Origin: Sporomusa malonica
GTDB taxonomy: Bacteria; Bacillota; Negativicutes; Sporomusales; Sporomusaceae
Strand: one strand, 5' to 3'
NCBI RefSeq assembly: GCF_041428715.1
Contig: NZ_CP155572.1
DNA length: 64,000 nucleotides
The position numbers were made by a program, and so were the translations under genes. Of the stretch, positions 41,206 to 49,435 are shown in pieces. The notes beneath the pieces are model-generated. The model saw nothing but the letters and a program-made list of their open reading frames with translations, did no database searches and was not told the origin of the DNA. Position 1 is the stretch's first letter. The number at the start of each line of letters is the position of its first letter.

Positions 41206-42358
41206 TGCAAAAATCATCACAACGCTAGGCGTGCTTGAAAAGCACGCAGTGGTTTATTCTGATAAAATTATTGCTGTTGTTCCCGACACGGCGCTTGCCG
41301 CCTACACGCTGACAGACAGGATGAATGCTGGCGGGCATTATCTAGCCCCGGGTTTCATAGATTTGCACATTCACGGCTGTGCCGGAGCCGACACCATGGA
41401 TGAAGCGGGAAATACTCTTGAAGTTATGAGTCAAAATCTGCCGCAGACTGGTGTGACAGCCTTTTTGCCAACAACCATGACGATGAAGTTCGAGCTTGTG
41501 ACAGCGGCGCTTGAACGAGTCAGAGCCAAAATGGGACATTGCCCTGGCGCTGAGATTTTAGGTTGCCATTTTGAAGGGCCGTTTATCAATGCCGACTACA
41601 AAGGGGCGCAGGATGCACAATATATCACAACTCCGAGTTTTACGAAGATTGCAGATTTTGCCGATGTCATAAAAATCGCCACAATTGCACCAGAACTGCC
41701 AGGCAGTCTTGCTTTTATTCGTGAGGCGGTAGAGAACAACATTGTTGTGTCTATTGGTCATAGTGCCGCAACCTACGAGCAGGCGTTAGCGGCTATTGCC
41801 GCCGGAACATCTCATGTAACCCATATGTTTAATGCGATAGCAAGCTCCAATCACCGCCGTCCGGGGGTACTTGGGGCCATCCTTGACAGTGGTGTCACGT
41901 GCGAATTGATTGCCGATAATATCCATGTTCATCCTGCCAGTCAGCGTTTGCTTTACCGGCTGACAGGTGGTGAGCGGCTGATCTTAATTACCGACGCCAT
42001 GCGGGCCTGCCTCATGCCTGATGGGTACTACGAATTAGGCGGGCAGCTGGTCAATGTAGCTGACAGCACAGCCCAGCTAGATAATGGTGTTATTGCCGGT
42101 AGTGTGCTGACGCTTGACAAAGCTGTGGCCAACTTTAGGAAGACGTCTGGGTTAGCGCTGCATGAGGTTGTCAATATGGTGACAATAAATCCTGCCCGCA
42201 AACTAAGGCTTGAAAATTGTAAAGGCAGTATTGTGCCAGGGAACCAGGCTGATATGGTCATTTTTGACGAAGCTATTACCATACTTGAGACCATTATAAA
42301 AGGTAGGACTGTTTACCGGAGGTGGACGCATGCGGATTGTGATTGCCAGAGGGTATGA
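41189..42358 (+). CDS. nagA: N-acetylglucosamine-6-phosphate deacetylase
   Basis: A 389-residue amidohydrolase-superfamily enzyme making GlcN-6-P and acetate. It contains PGFIDLHIHG (about residues 54-63), CHFEGPFIN with the metal Glu (about 127), SIGHSAA, HMFNA and the catalytic Asp in LITDAM (about 269). The start is a TTG at 41189 with AAGGA upstream, inside the end of murQ; the C-terminus overlaps nagB by 29 bases. Both overlaps indicate translational coupling. Confidence 0.95.
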   Translation: MKAIYNAKIITTLGVLEKHAVVYSDKIIAVVPDTALAAYTLTDRMNAGGHYLAPGFIDLHIHGCAGADTMDEAGNTLEVMSQNLPQTGVTAFLPTTMTMKFELVTAALERVRAKMGHCPGAEILGCHFEGPFINADYKGAQDAQYITTPSFTKIADFADVIKIATIAPELPGSLAFIREAVENNIVVSIGHSAATYEQALAAIAAGTSHVTHMFNAIASSNHRRPGVLGAILDSGVTCELIADNIHVHPASQRLLYRLTGGERLILITDAMRACLMPDGYYELGGQLVNVADSTAQLDNGVIAGSVLTLDKAVANFRKTSGLALHEVVNMVTINPARKLRLENCKGSIVPGNQADMVIFDEAITILETIIKGRTVYRRWTHADCDCQRV

Positions 42359-43070
42359 GGATATGAGTATGCGGGCTGCCATGATTGTCGCCGGGCAGGT
42401 ATGTCTTAAACCTGACAGTGTGCTGGGTCTGGCAACTGGCAGTACACCCTTGCTGATGTATAATAAACTGGTTGAGATGCACCACAAGGCCGGACTGGAC
42501 TTTTCTAATGTCATTTCGTTCAACCTTGATGAATACCTGGGGTTGGCTAAAGAAGATCAAAACAGCTATCACTGGTATATGTACCACAATTTTTTTAATC
42601 ATATTAATATTGCCAGTGGCAACATTCACATCCCAAACGGCATGACGCAGGATATTGACCAGGAATGCCGCCGTTATGACCGGGAGATTCGGCAATGTGG
42701 CGGGATTGACTTGCAGATTCTGGGGATTGGCACAAATGGCCATATCGGATTTAATGAGCCTGACATAAAATTTGAGGCGACAACTCACAAGGTAAAGTTA
42801 GACCAGGAAACAGTTAGTGCTAATGCCCGGTTTTTTGCTGATATTAGTGAAGTGCCGCGCTTTGCTATCAGCATGGGTATTAAGACCATTATGCATGCCA
42901 AAAAGATACTTCTTTTGGCCAATGGCGAGAGCAAAGCAGATGCTATATACCGGGCAATGTATCAGGGGATTACACCGGAAACACCAGCATCTATTCTGCA
43001 GTTGCATCAAGATGTTACCGTCATTGTCGAGGAAAGTGCTTCAAAATATATCAGGGAGACGATTGCATGA
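42330..43070 (+). CDS. nagB: Glucosamine-6-phosphate deaminase
   Basis: A 246-residue isomerase-deaminase turning GlcN-6-P into fructose-6-P and ammonia. It has the phosphate-binding GLATGSTP (about residues 33-40), FNLDEYLGL with the catalytic Asp (about 65-73), GIGTNGHIGFNEP (about 131-143) and an intact C-terminus. Start behind CGGAGG; overlaps nagA upstream and the next gene by four bases (ATGA). Confidence 0.95.
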   Translation: MRIVIARGYEDMSMRAAMIVAGQVCLKPDSVLGLATGSTPLLMYNKLVEMHHKAGLDFSNVISFNLDEYLGLAKEDQNSYHWYMYHNFFNHINIASGNIHIPNGMTQDIDQECRRYDREIRQCGGIDLQILGIGTNGHIGFNEPDIKFEATTHKVKLDQETVSANARFFADISEVPRFAISMGIKTIMHAKKILLLANGESKADAIYRAMYQGITPETPASILQLHQDVTVIVEESASKYIRETIA

Positions 43071-43984
43071 GCATTGCCAGAATCCTGGATTTACGGCCTG
43101 AGGAATTAGTTAAGGTGACAGCTAGAGACCTGCTGGCGGCAATTAGGGCAGCCGAGGGGCGGACAATTCTTGCTGAGGTTATTTGCCCGGTAATGCCCAT
43201 TCTTTACGATGTCGGTAACGCCGAACTTGTGGCAGCGATGGGCGCTGATATTATTTTACTTAACCTTTATAATGCACAGCAACCGGCTGTGTTCGGGCTC
43301 TCGCCGGTGACAGGGCAGAGCGTTATTGACGCAGTCAAAGGTCTGATAGGACGCCCGGTAGGGGTTAACCTAGAAGCTGTTGACTGGGACAGTGATGTGC
43401 AGGGAGAACGGGTTAAGGTAGAGCGAGGCAGGCTGGCTACACCGGAGAATGCCCGGCTGGCCTATGAACAGGGTGCCTGTATGATAACAGTGACTGGCAA
43501 TCCTGGGACAGGGGTAACTAACAGCCAGATTAAACAAGCGGTAACACAGATTCGCGCTGAGTTAGGTGAGAACATTATTATTACCGCAGGTAAAATGCAT
43601 GCAGCCGGAGTCGGCGGCGGGGCGGGAGACATTTTTTTGAGTCAAGCCGAAGTGGGCGGCTTTCTGTCAGCAGGGGCAGACATTATCCTGATACCAGCAC
43701 CTGGAACAATACCTGGAATAACGGTAGATAGTGCCAGGGAGGTGGCTGCCTATGTGCACGGTCATGGTGGACTTGTTATGACCGCAGTGGGCACATCACA
43801 AGAAGGCGCAGATACGCAGACCATCAGGACAATTGCCCTCAACGCCAAAATGGCTGGTGCTGACATCCATCATATTGGCGACTCTGGCTATATGGGGATA
43901 GCCGTACCAGAAAATATTATGAACTACTCGATTGCCGTGCGCGGGCGTAGGCATACTTTCCGGCGTATGGCCATGCGGGTATAG
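43067..43984 (+). CDS. Conserved barrel-like protein of the amino-sugar operon, function unknown
   Basis: A 305-residue protein whose alternating strand/helix pattern suggests a TIM barrel. Recognisable pieces are ILAEVICPVMPILYDVGNAE, GADIILLNLYN, VGVNLE, TVTGNPGTGVTN and GADIILIPAPGTIPG, the last like a phosphate-binding loop. It overlaps nagB by four bases and precedes the EIIA gene, so it is co-expressed with PTS/Nag enzymes. Similar uncharacterised genes occur with PTS loci. Isomerase, epimerase or aldolase activity on a sugar phosphate is possible but unproven. Confidence 0.75.
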   Translation: MSIARILDLRPEELVKVTARDLLAAIRAAEGRTILAEVICPVMPILYDVGNAELVAAMGADIILLNLYNAQQPAVFGLSPVTGQSVIDAVKGLIGRPVGVNLEAVDWDSDVQGERVKVERGRLATPENARLAYEQGACMITVTGNPGTGVTNSQIKQAVTQIRAELGENIIITAGKMHAAGVGGGAGDIFLSQAEVGGFLSAGADIILIPAPGTIPGITVDSAREVAAYVHGHGGLVMTAVGTSQEGADTQTIRTIALNAKMAGADIHHIGDSGYMGIAVPENIMNYSIAVRGRRHTFRRMAMRV

Positions 43985-44006
43985 CTTACTAGTGGGTGGG
44001 AAAAGC

Positions 44007-44489
44007 ATGTTTAATTTATTTAAAAGCAAAAAGACAGTTGTAACCTTATACTCTCCGGTAAAAGGGCGACTCATGGATATTACACAAGTGCCAGACCCGG
44101 TTTTTGCCGGACGCATGATGGGAGATGGCCTAGGGGTTGAGCCGGCAGAGGGCGTGATAAATGCCCCGTGCAGCGGCGAAATACTGCTTGTTCCCAAAAC
44201 CCTGCATGCTGTGGCACTCAAGACCGGTGAAGGGCTGGAAGTATTAATTCATGTAGGCTTGGATACGGTAGAGTTAGGTGGTCAAGGCTTTATAGCTCAT
44301 GTACAGCCTGGAGACAGAGTGACTCGCGGCGATAAGCTGCTGACGTTTAACCAGGACTATATACAGAGTCAGGGCAAGTCGCTGATAACGCCTATTGTTA
44401 TCACCAACATGGCCGAGAAAGTCGCAGGTATCAGTAAGTTTTTGGATAAAGCTGACGGCATCATAATGGAAGTGGAAGTCCGGAGGTAA
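44007..44489 (+). CDS. crr: PTS glucose-family EIIA component
   Basis: A 160-residue soluble phosphocarrier like EIIA-Glc. It has LYSPVKGRLMDITQVPDPVF, NAPCSGEI, the His region HAVALKTGEGLEVLIHVGLDTV (second His is the phosphorylation site) and the C-terminal ITPIVITN. The start is the ATG at 44007, six bases after GGGTGGG. It supplies phosphate to the EIIB domain of the NagE-like permease encoded at the front of the operon. Confidence 0.93.
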   Translation: MFNLFKSKKTVVTLYSPVKGRLMDITQVPDPVFAGRMMGDGLGVEPAEGVINAPCSGEILLVPKTLHAVALKTGEGLEVLIHVGLDTVELGGQGFIAHVQPGDRVTRGDKLLTFNQDYIQSQGKSLITPIVITNMAEKVAGISKFLDKADGIIMEVEVRR

Positions 44490-44502
44490 TAGTGAGCCTG
44501 CT

Positions 44503-45192
44503 TCACTTTACTAGTAAAGCGATAAGAATAGGTGCCAGCACTGATGTGAACACTCCGGCCATACCCATGGCTACTCCTGCCATTGAGCCTTGTTGTTCAC
44601 CCTCCATGAAAGCCATAGCGACACCCTGACCATGTGAGACTGTGCCCATGGCTAATCCGCGGGCAACAGGGTTTTTCATTTTGAACCAGGTAAGTAGTGT
44701 CAAGCCCATAATAGACCCGAAGGTGCCTGTGGCTACAACAAAAGCGGCTGCTAAAGCCGGATCGCCGCCTGCAATTCGGGCCACTTCGACTGCAAAAGGG
44801 ATGGTTGAGGATTTAGGAATAATCGAAAGAATGACTTCCCTTGGTAATCCGCCAGCTTGGGTAATAAGTAAAACTGTGACCATAGATACAATTGTTCCGA
44901 TACCAACACCGATAAATATGGCTGCCCAATATTGTTTTAGCAAATGCCGATTTCGGTAAAGCGGCACAGCCAGGGCGACAGTAGCAGGTCCAAGTAAAAA
45001 GGACGCAAGCGCTTGAACCGGGGCATAGGCTTCATAGGGTATTTTACAGAGTAGCAATACAGCAATAATGAAGGAGGTACTTAGAAGAACTACATTTACT
45101 AGCGGATTATTATATCTAAAATATAAATATCGGCTGAGTACATAGGCGCCCACTGTAATTAATATAAGAAAAACAGTCATTAATGGTTGCAT
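44503..45192 (-). CDS. lrgB: LrgB/CidB-family membrane protein
   Basis: A 229-residue, roughly 7-8-span inner-membrane protein of the LrgB family. Conserved parts are LLGPATVALAVPLY, LPKSSTIP-like (IIPKSSTIPFA), GGDPALAAAFVVATG and the SHGQGVAMAF motif near the C-terminus. LrgA/LrgB act as a pair; in different bacteria they are linked to murein hydrolase control or pyruvate uptake. The gene overlaps lrgA by 13 bases and converges with the PTS EIIA gene. Confidence 0.92.
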   Translation of the reverse strand: MQPLMTVFLILITVGAYVLSRYLYFRYNNPLVNVVLLSTSFIIAVLLLCKIPYEAYAPVQALASFLLGPATVALAVPLYRNRHLLKQYWAAIFIGVGIGTIVSMVTVLLITQAGGLPREVILSIIPKSSTIPFAVEVARIAGGDPALAAAFVVATGTFGSIMGLTLLTWFKMKNPVARGLAMGTVSHGQGVAMAFMEGEQQGSMAGVAMGMAGVFTSVLAPILIALLVK

Positions 45193-45548
45193 TCTTTGTC
45201 CCCCTTATGCAGGGCCTGTGTAAGAACACCTACTGCGAATAGGGGAAAAACCGCACCTGCAACCAGCGCTAATGCCAAGATAATTCCATACTCATAAAAT
45301 ACTGCGCCCCAGTTCATTAGGCCTACGGCGATGGGTATAAAGAGGAACAGCATATGTTTAAGTAAAAAATCGGCAGCATCTTGGATATAGTGAAGTTTTA
45401 TGACACCAAATAACAATAGTACAAATAGCAGCATCATCCCGAATACATTCCCCGGAATTGGCAATCCGGAAACCAAGCTGATTTGGTTTCCCAGCCAGTA
45501 AACCATCCACAGAAGTACGCCTTGTCCAAGCATTTGTAACCCTTTCAC
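45180..45548 (-). CDS. lrgA: LrgA/CidA-family holin-like protein
   Basis: A 122-residue small membrane protein with four hydrophobic spans and the family motif LPIPGNVFGMMLLF (about residues 29-42), followed by LFIPIAVGLMNW. The start is a GTG at 45548, seven bases after GGAGGTAA. It forms an operon with lrgB. The position beside the peptidoglycan-sugar operon is suggestive of cell-wall turnover or lactate/pyruvate traffic. Confidence 0.92.
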   Translation of the reverse strand: MKGLQMLGQGVLLWMVYWLGNQISLVSGLPIPGNVFGMMLLFVLLLFGVIKLHYIQDAADFLLKHMLFLFIPIAVGLMNWGAVFYEYGIILALALVAGAVFPLFAVGVLTQALHKGDKECNH

Positions 45549-45645
45549 TGTCTCTTACCTCCAAATTACGGCATATTCAACTAGGTGCACTGCTTTAAAT
45601 AGATCAGCTACTGTAAGCTGCCTCCAGGTTACATATTAAATGTTA

Positions 45646-45690
45646 CAAAAACAGCCCGATCCTGGTTTTCAGGGATCGGGCTGTTTTCTT
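45646..45690. terminator. Terminator between larA and lrgAB
   Basis: AAAACAGCCCGATCC pairs with GGATCGGGCTGTTTT around a 9-base loop, with A-run and T-run on the two sides. On the minus strand it terminates the larA transcript. Confidence 0.85.
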
Positions 45691-45701
45691 ATAGTAAAAA
45701 A

Positions 45702-46997
45702 CTATCCCTGCAGCAGTGGGACAGTATTGGCTGCATGCGGCATAACGGTGATTGTGTAGTCTTTGCGGCCCAGCTTTTGCTCAGCAATAGCCATAGCTTC
45801 TTCAATGGTGGTGGCTGCAATCAAGCCCGCTTTTTCGATGAAATCCTTGTTTTCAGGGAGTGTAACAATAATGAAGGGGACTTTGCTAGCCATAATACCG
45901 GTTTTAAGGGCGATGAAGCCAGGGACGGTAAAGGCTTTGCGCAGGGCTACTTCTCTATCGTAGAGGGTTTCATAATTGAACCAGCCGCTGAAATCAGGCG
46001 GCTCCATAATATCACGGCATTCTAATAAGACGATGATAACCCCGTCTTCTTTGGCTGCCATATACGCATTATCGGTGGTCTTTGAGCCCTGATAGAGGTT
46101 TATATCTTTGGGAAAGCCGCCAGCCGAGGCAATAACCAAATCGGCCTTGGCGCTAATGGGTACGCCGAAAATTTCTTCCACTGTTTTTGTGCCTTCAAGC
46201 CAGGCGGTGTGCCAGTGACCAGCCACAAACCGGGCAAATTTGCCTTCAGGGGTGAAAACGGCGTTTAAGAGGAAGGCAGGCTTTAACATCTCTGCCATTT
46301 CAGTCATATCCTCATGCATGTTATTGCCTTCCAGCTTGCCGGAGATGCAGCTTGAGCTGATGCCCTGGCCGACAACATCATGCAGGCAGAAGCTATGGTT
46401 GCCCTGAATCGATGAGTAACCTGCAATACCTGGGATAATGGCTTTGCGTCCGCCTCCGAAGCCTGCCATAAGGTGGTAAACAATACCGCCTGTCATAATG
46501 ACTTTATCGGCGTTGACAACATGCTTGTTAAGATACACTTCAACTCCGCGTGAAGTCTTGCCAACATGGGTAAAATCTTCACTGGCTGGGGCGTAACTTT
46601 GCACGATTTGGACACGGTTAACAACTTCTTGGCCGTAGACCAGCACATTTTCTTTGTCAGTATGATGACGGTGAGCGCCTAGGCTGACGACCAGCTTGAT
46701 ATTGCTGTCAGGTACGCCTGCGGCATTGAGCTCATTTAAGAGTGTTGGCAGGAATTGATCATATTTTATCCACTGCCGGGTAATATCGCTAGCAATAATG
46801 GCAACCGTATCACCGGCTTTAACTACTTCTTTTAAAGGTGGCGAGTCGATCGGATTGTTTAACACCGCTTTTACCGCTGCAGGAACATCAGTGATGGCGT
46901 CTGCGTGTTTACCTTCGACAACATGAATCACCTGTTCTTCTGGCAGCGAGATGTTGACCTCGCTGTCACCAAGACCTAAAGCAAATTCTTTTAGCAT
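45702..46997 (-). CDS. larA: LarA-family nickel-dependent 2-hydroxyacid racemase
   Basis: A 431-residue member of the LarA superfamily, enzymes with a nickel-pincer nucleotide cofactor that racemise or epimerise 2-hydroxy acids. Key pieces are DITRQW, SLGAHRHHT (catalytic His), GGIVYHLMAGFGGGRKAIIPGIAG (cofactor-binding His and Lys; positions about 172-195) and GFPKDINLYQGSK. Cofactor-synthesis genes (larB, C, E) are not in the window. Lactate is the classical substrate; others in the superfamily act on malate, phenyllactate or aldonic acids. An MFS gene lies just upstream on the same strand and could import the substrate. Confidence 0.85.
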   Translation of the reverse strand: MLKEFALGLGDSEVNISLPEEQVIHVVEGKHADAITDVPAAVKAVLNNPIDSPPLKEVVKAGDTVAIIASDITRQWIKYDQFLPTLLNELNAAGVPDSNIKLVVSLGAHRHHTDKENVLVYGQEVVNRVQIVQSYAPASEDFTHVGKTSRGVEVYLNKHVVNADKVIMTGGIVYHLMAGFGGGRKAIIPGIAGYSSIQGNHSFCLHDVVGQGISSSCISGKLEGNNMHEDMTEMAEMLKPAFLLNAVFTPEGKFARFVAGHWHTAWLEGTKTVEEIFGVPISAKADLVIASAGGFPKDINLYQGSKTTDNAYMAAKEDGVIIVLLECRDIMEPPDFSGWFNYETLYDREVALRKAFTVPGFIALKTGIMASKVPFIIVTLPENKDFIEKAGLIAATTIEEAMAIAEQKLGRKDYTITVMPHAANTVPLLQG

Positions 46998-47071
46998 GTT
47001 TCATCCCTCCAGGTAACCATATACTAGATTGAAGTGACTATTTCCTGCAAAAGCTAGGTGAAATTTCCAGA

Positions 47072-48370
47072 TTAATATTTTTGCAGAGAAAGTACTGTCA
47101 TGCACAGACACCCAAGTGCAGCAATGCCGACCAAGAACATCAGGCCGCCTACATAGCTGCCAGTCAGGCTGATGAAAAAACCGATTAAGACAGGGGCAAA
47201 CGCTGAACCGCCATTACTTAGGCCATTCATCATACCAGCGCCGGCACCAATGGCTTTACCAGGTACAATGCGTTGAAGAATAGCCCAGGATGAAGGAAGT
47301 CCAATGGCAATAGAGGCAATGCCGACCGAAATCAGCAGGGCTGCTGTCATGTTATCTGTGGCTGTTGCCCCAAAGTAAATCCCCAAGGCTGAGCCAAGGT
47401 GCGCAATTGCGATAAAAGGAGCACGTCGTCCGTACTTATCAGCCAAATGGCCGAAGAATAGAATGCTAATAGTTCCGAGAATGTAAGGCAGCGAGGACAA
47501 AGCGCCCATCTGGGCCCAGGAAAAGCCGCGGGCTGCTTTGAGATAAGAAGGCAGCCAAGCCATGGTACCCCACCAGACGCACGCTATACAGAAATAGTTA
47601 ATTGTCAGCAGCCAAAAACGATAGTTGAGGGCAAAGGATTTTATGCGCTCGCCGAGGCTTTCTGTCTTGATTTTTGCTTCCTCTTCGGCCTCGATTTTTA
47701 ATGCACTTTCAATGTGCTCCAGTTCAGCCGCGTTAACCCGCTTATGCTGCCTGGGATGATCGGTTACATAAAACCAGAGTAACAGTAAGGGAATAAGGCC
47801 CAGGGCACCAAGGACAAAGAAGCTGGGCCGCCAGCCCCAGGTGGAAACAATCCAGGTAAAGAAGGGCATTGCCAGGGCAGGACCACCCATAAGACCAATC
47901 AGCCAGACACCGTTAGCTTTGCCACGTTCGTTAGGCGGGAACCAATTCTTGACAAAGGTGCTCTGCATTGGCCAGTGCATGCCTTCGCCAATACCTAAGA
48001 TGACTCTGGCCACAAGCATGGTGCCAAAGGTCGCGGCCCAGCCGCCGATGACAACCGAGATTGTCCACAGCAGTATGGAAATCGACATAGCTTTACGGGG
48101 GCCGATATAGTCACCAAGCGGGCTTAAGACCACGTTGGCTACGCCATAAGCAATTAAGAATAAGGTCATTAAGAGGCCCATTTGAACCGGTTGGCCTTTG
48201 ATACCCATGTCGGTAAGAAAAGTAGGGTCAGCAAGCAAAACAGACACATTTACCCTGTCAAGGTAAGCTACAAGCAAGGTTAAGAGCAAGATTGCCACTA
48301 GCACTACCCGCTGTCTTGTCGGCTGCACAGGCTCTGCAGGTACACTAGAGGCTGTTCGCGGTGTTTCCAT
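47072..48370 (-). CDS. MFS transporter, ACS-type (organic anion symporter)
   Basis: A 432-residue, 12-span carrier. After a short polar N-terminus it reads LVAYLDRVNVSV in span 1, a signature of the anion:cation symporter family (sugar-acid and hydroxyacid importers such as glucarate or galactonate carriers), and GDYIGPRKA between spans 2 and 3. The start is set at the ATG at 48370, eight bases after AGGAGG; an ATG two codons upstream is too close to that site. It is likely co-transcribed with larA (74-bp gap), so 2-hydroxyacid import is plausible. Confidence 0.86.
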   Translation of the reverse strand: METPRTASSVPAEPVQPTRQRVVLVAILLLTLLVAYLDRVNVSVLLADPTFLTDMGIKGQPVQMGLLMTLFLIAYGVANVVLSPLGDYIGPRKAMSISILLWTISVVIGGWAATFGTMLVARVILGIGEGMHWPMQSTFVKNWFPPNERGKANGVWLIGLMGGPALAMPFFTWIVSTWGWRPSFFVLGALGLIPLLLLWFYVTDHPRQHKRVNAAELEHIESALKIEAEEEAKIKTESLGERIKSFALNYRFWLLTINYFCIACVWWGTMAWLPSYLKAARGFSWAQMGALSSLPYILGTISILFFGHLADKYGRRAPFIAIAHLGSALGIYFGATATDNMTAALLISVGIASIAIGLPSSWAILQRIVPGKAIGAGAGMMNGLSNGGSAFAPVLIGFFISLTGSYVGGLMFLVGIAALGCLCMTVLSLQKY

Positions 48371-48603
48371 GTGCATTTCCTCCTATAATGTTTATTGTAC
48401 ACAGATATGAGTACTTGGTAATCATTATAGAGATTGTTTCATATACCGTCAATAGGTGAGATTAATTTGGACAACAGGCATTTTAAAGGAGAATGATGTA
48501 TGTTTTAATGCTGAAAAATAGGCAATAATGTTTTTGGGGTGAAGACATGGCTGCTCGCTCCTCTGGCTTGACTATTGCTGTTAGCTACATATAACAATGC
48601 CTG

Positions 48604-49368
48604 ATGGGAAAATTAGAATATAAAGTAAAGGTGACAGGAGTAGTTATAACAGTGAAAATACTCAGCGATATTCTAAAACAGGCAGCAGCATCTGAAAAAC
48701 AATCAAATGGAAAATTACGGGTGGTTGATACGGTAGCCTCATTTTGGCAGAACGTTTATAAAAATAATATGAAGGCTAAGATCTTTGATGCCTCAGCGCT
48801 GTTGGAGTCTTTTTCAAAAGCATCTCCCCCGATGAATTCTTTTGCGCGTGATGTGGAGTTTGGAAATTTATCTCCTTTGGCGCAATCGATATGGGTTGAA
48901 GTCGCCGACTCAAAACTGCCTGCTCATTTGGGGGTAGCGCTGTCATATACCGAAAAGACGGCGCAATCAGCCGAGCAGGCCAAACAGTATGGCATAAATA
49001 GCCCGTTTACTTGGGTCTGTCAGGCTCGTTCCTTTATAAAGAGAAGATACCAGCAAACGCTGCCGCTTAAGTGGGAATGGGTGGAATACATTGACGATAA
49101 AGGAAGGACTGTCAGCAGCCTGCTGCAACCTGCTGTGATTCCCCAATACATGGATAAGGCACTTGCTGTTGAGTTGAAAAGCGTAGAGTTTATTCACCAC
49201 CATTTGTGCGCCTTTATTGCAAATCTGGGGTTTTACGCAATTGATCAAATTAATGGTGGACGGGTTAGTGTAAGCTCACATGCTGGCACGCAGTATAGTT
49301 ATCATGTTTTAGAGACTAAGACAAATGTGTTACATTCTGGGTTTAACTGGACGAAGTACGTAGATTGA
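48604..49368 (+). CDS. Hypothetical protein, 254 aa
   Basis: I do not recognise a family. The protein is soluble, without signal peptide or membrane span, rich in Ser, Ala and Lys, with a C-terminal part holding a HHH triplet in EFIHHHLCAFIANL. The ATG at 48604 has no ribosome-binding site; an in-frame GTG at 48652 lies 11 bases after AGGAG and is an alternative (removing 16 residues). It stands alone between the divergent MFS gene and a terminator-like stem at 49395. Confidence 0.55.
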   Translation: MGKLEYKVKVTGVVITVKILSDILKQAAASEKQSNGKLRVVDTVASFWQNVYKNNMKAKIFDASALLESFSKASPPMNSFARDVEFGNLSPLAQSIWVEVADSKLPAHLGVALSYTEKTAQSAEQAKQYGINSPFTWVCQARSFIKRRYQQTLPLKWEWVEYIDDKGRTVSSLLQPAVIPQYMDKALAVELKSVEFIHHHLCAFIANLGFYAIDQINGGRVSVSSHAGTQYSYHVLETKTNVLHSGFNWTKYVD

Positions 49369-49394
49369 TGTAATATAATTACAGATAAAGAGTC

Positions 49395-49422
49395 GAGGCC
49401 AGGCTATTGTCTGGCTTTTTAG
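49395..49422 (+). terminator. Short terminator after the hypothetical gene
   Basis: GCCAG and CTGGC pair around a short loop and are followed by TTTTT. The stem is short, so termination may be weak. Confidence 0.55.
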
Positions 49423-49435
49423 TTTGAGGTGCCAA

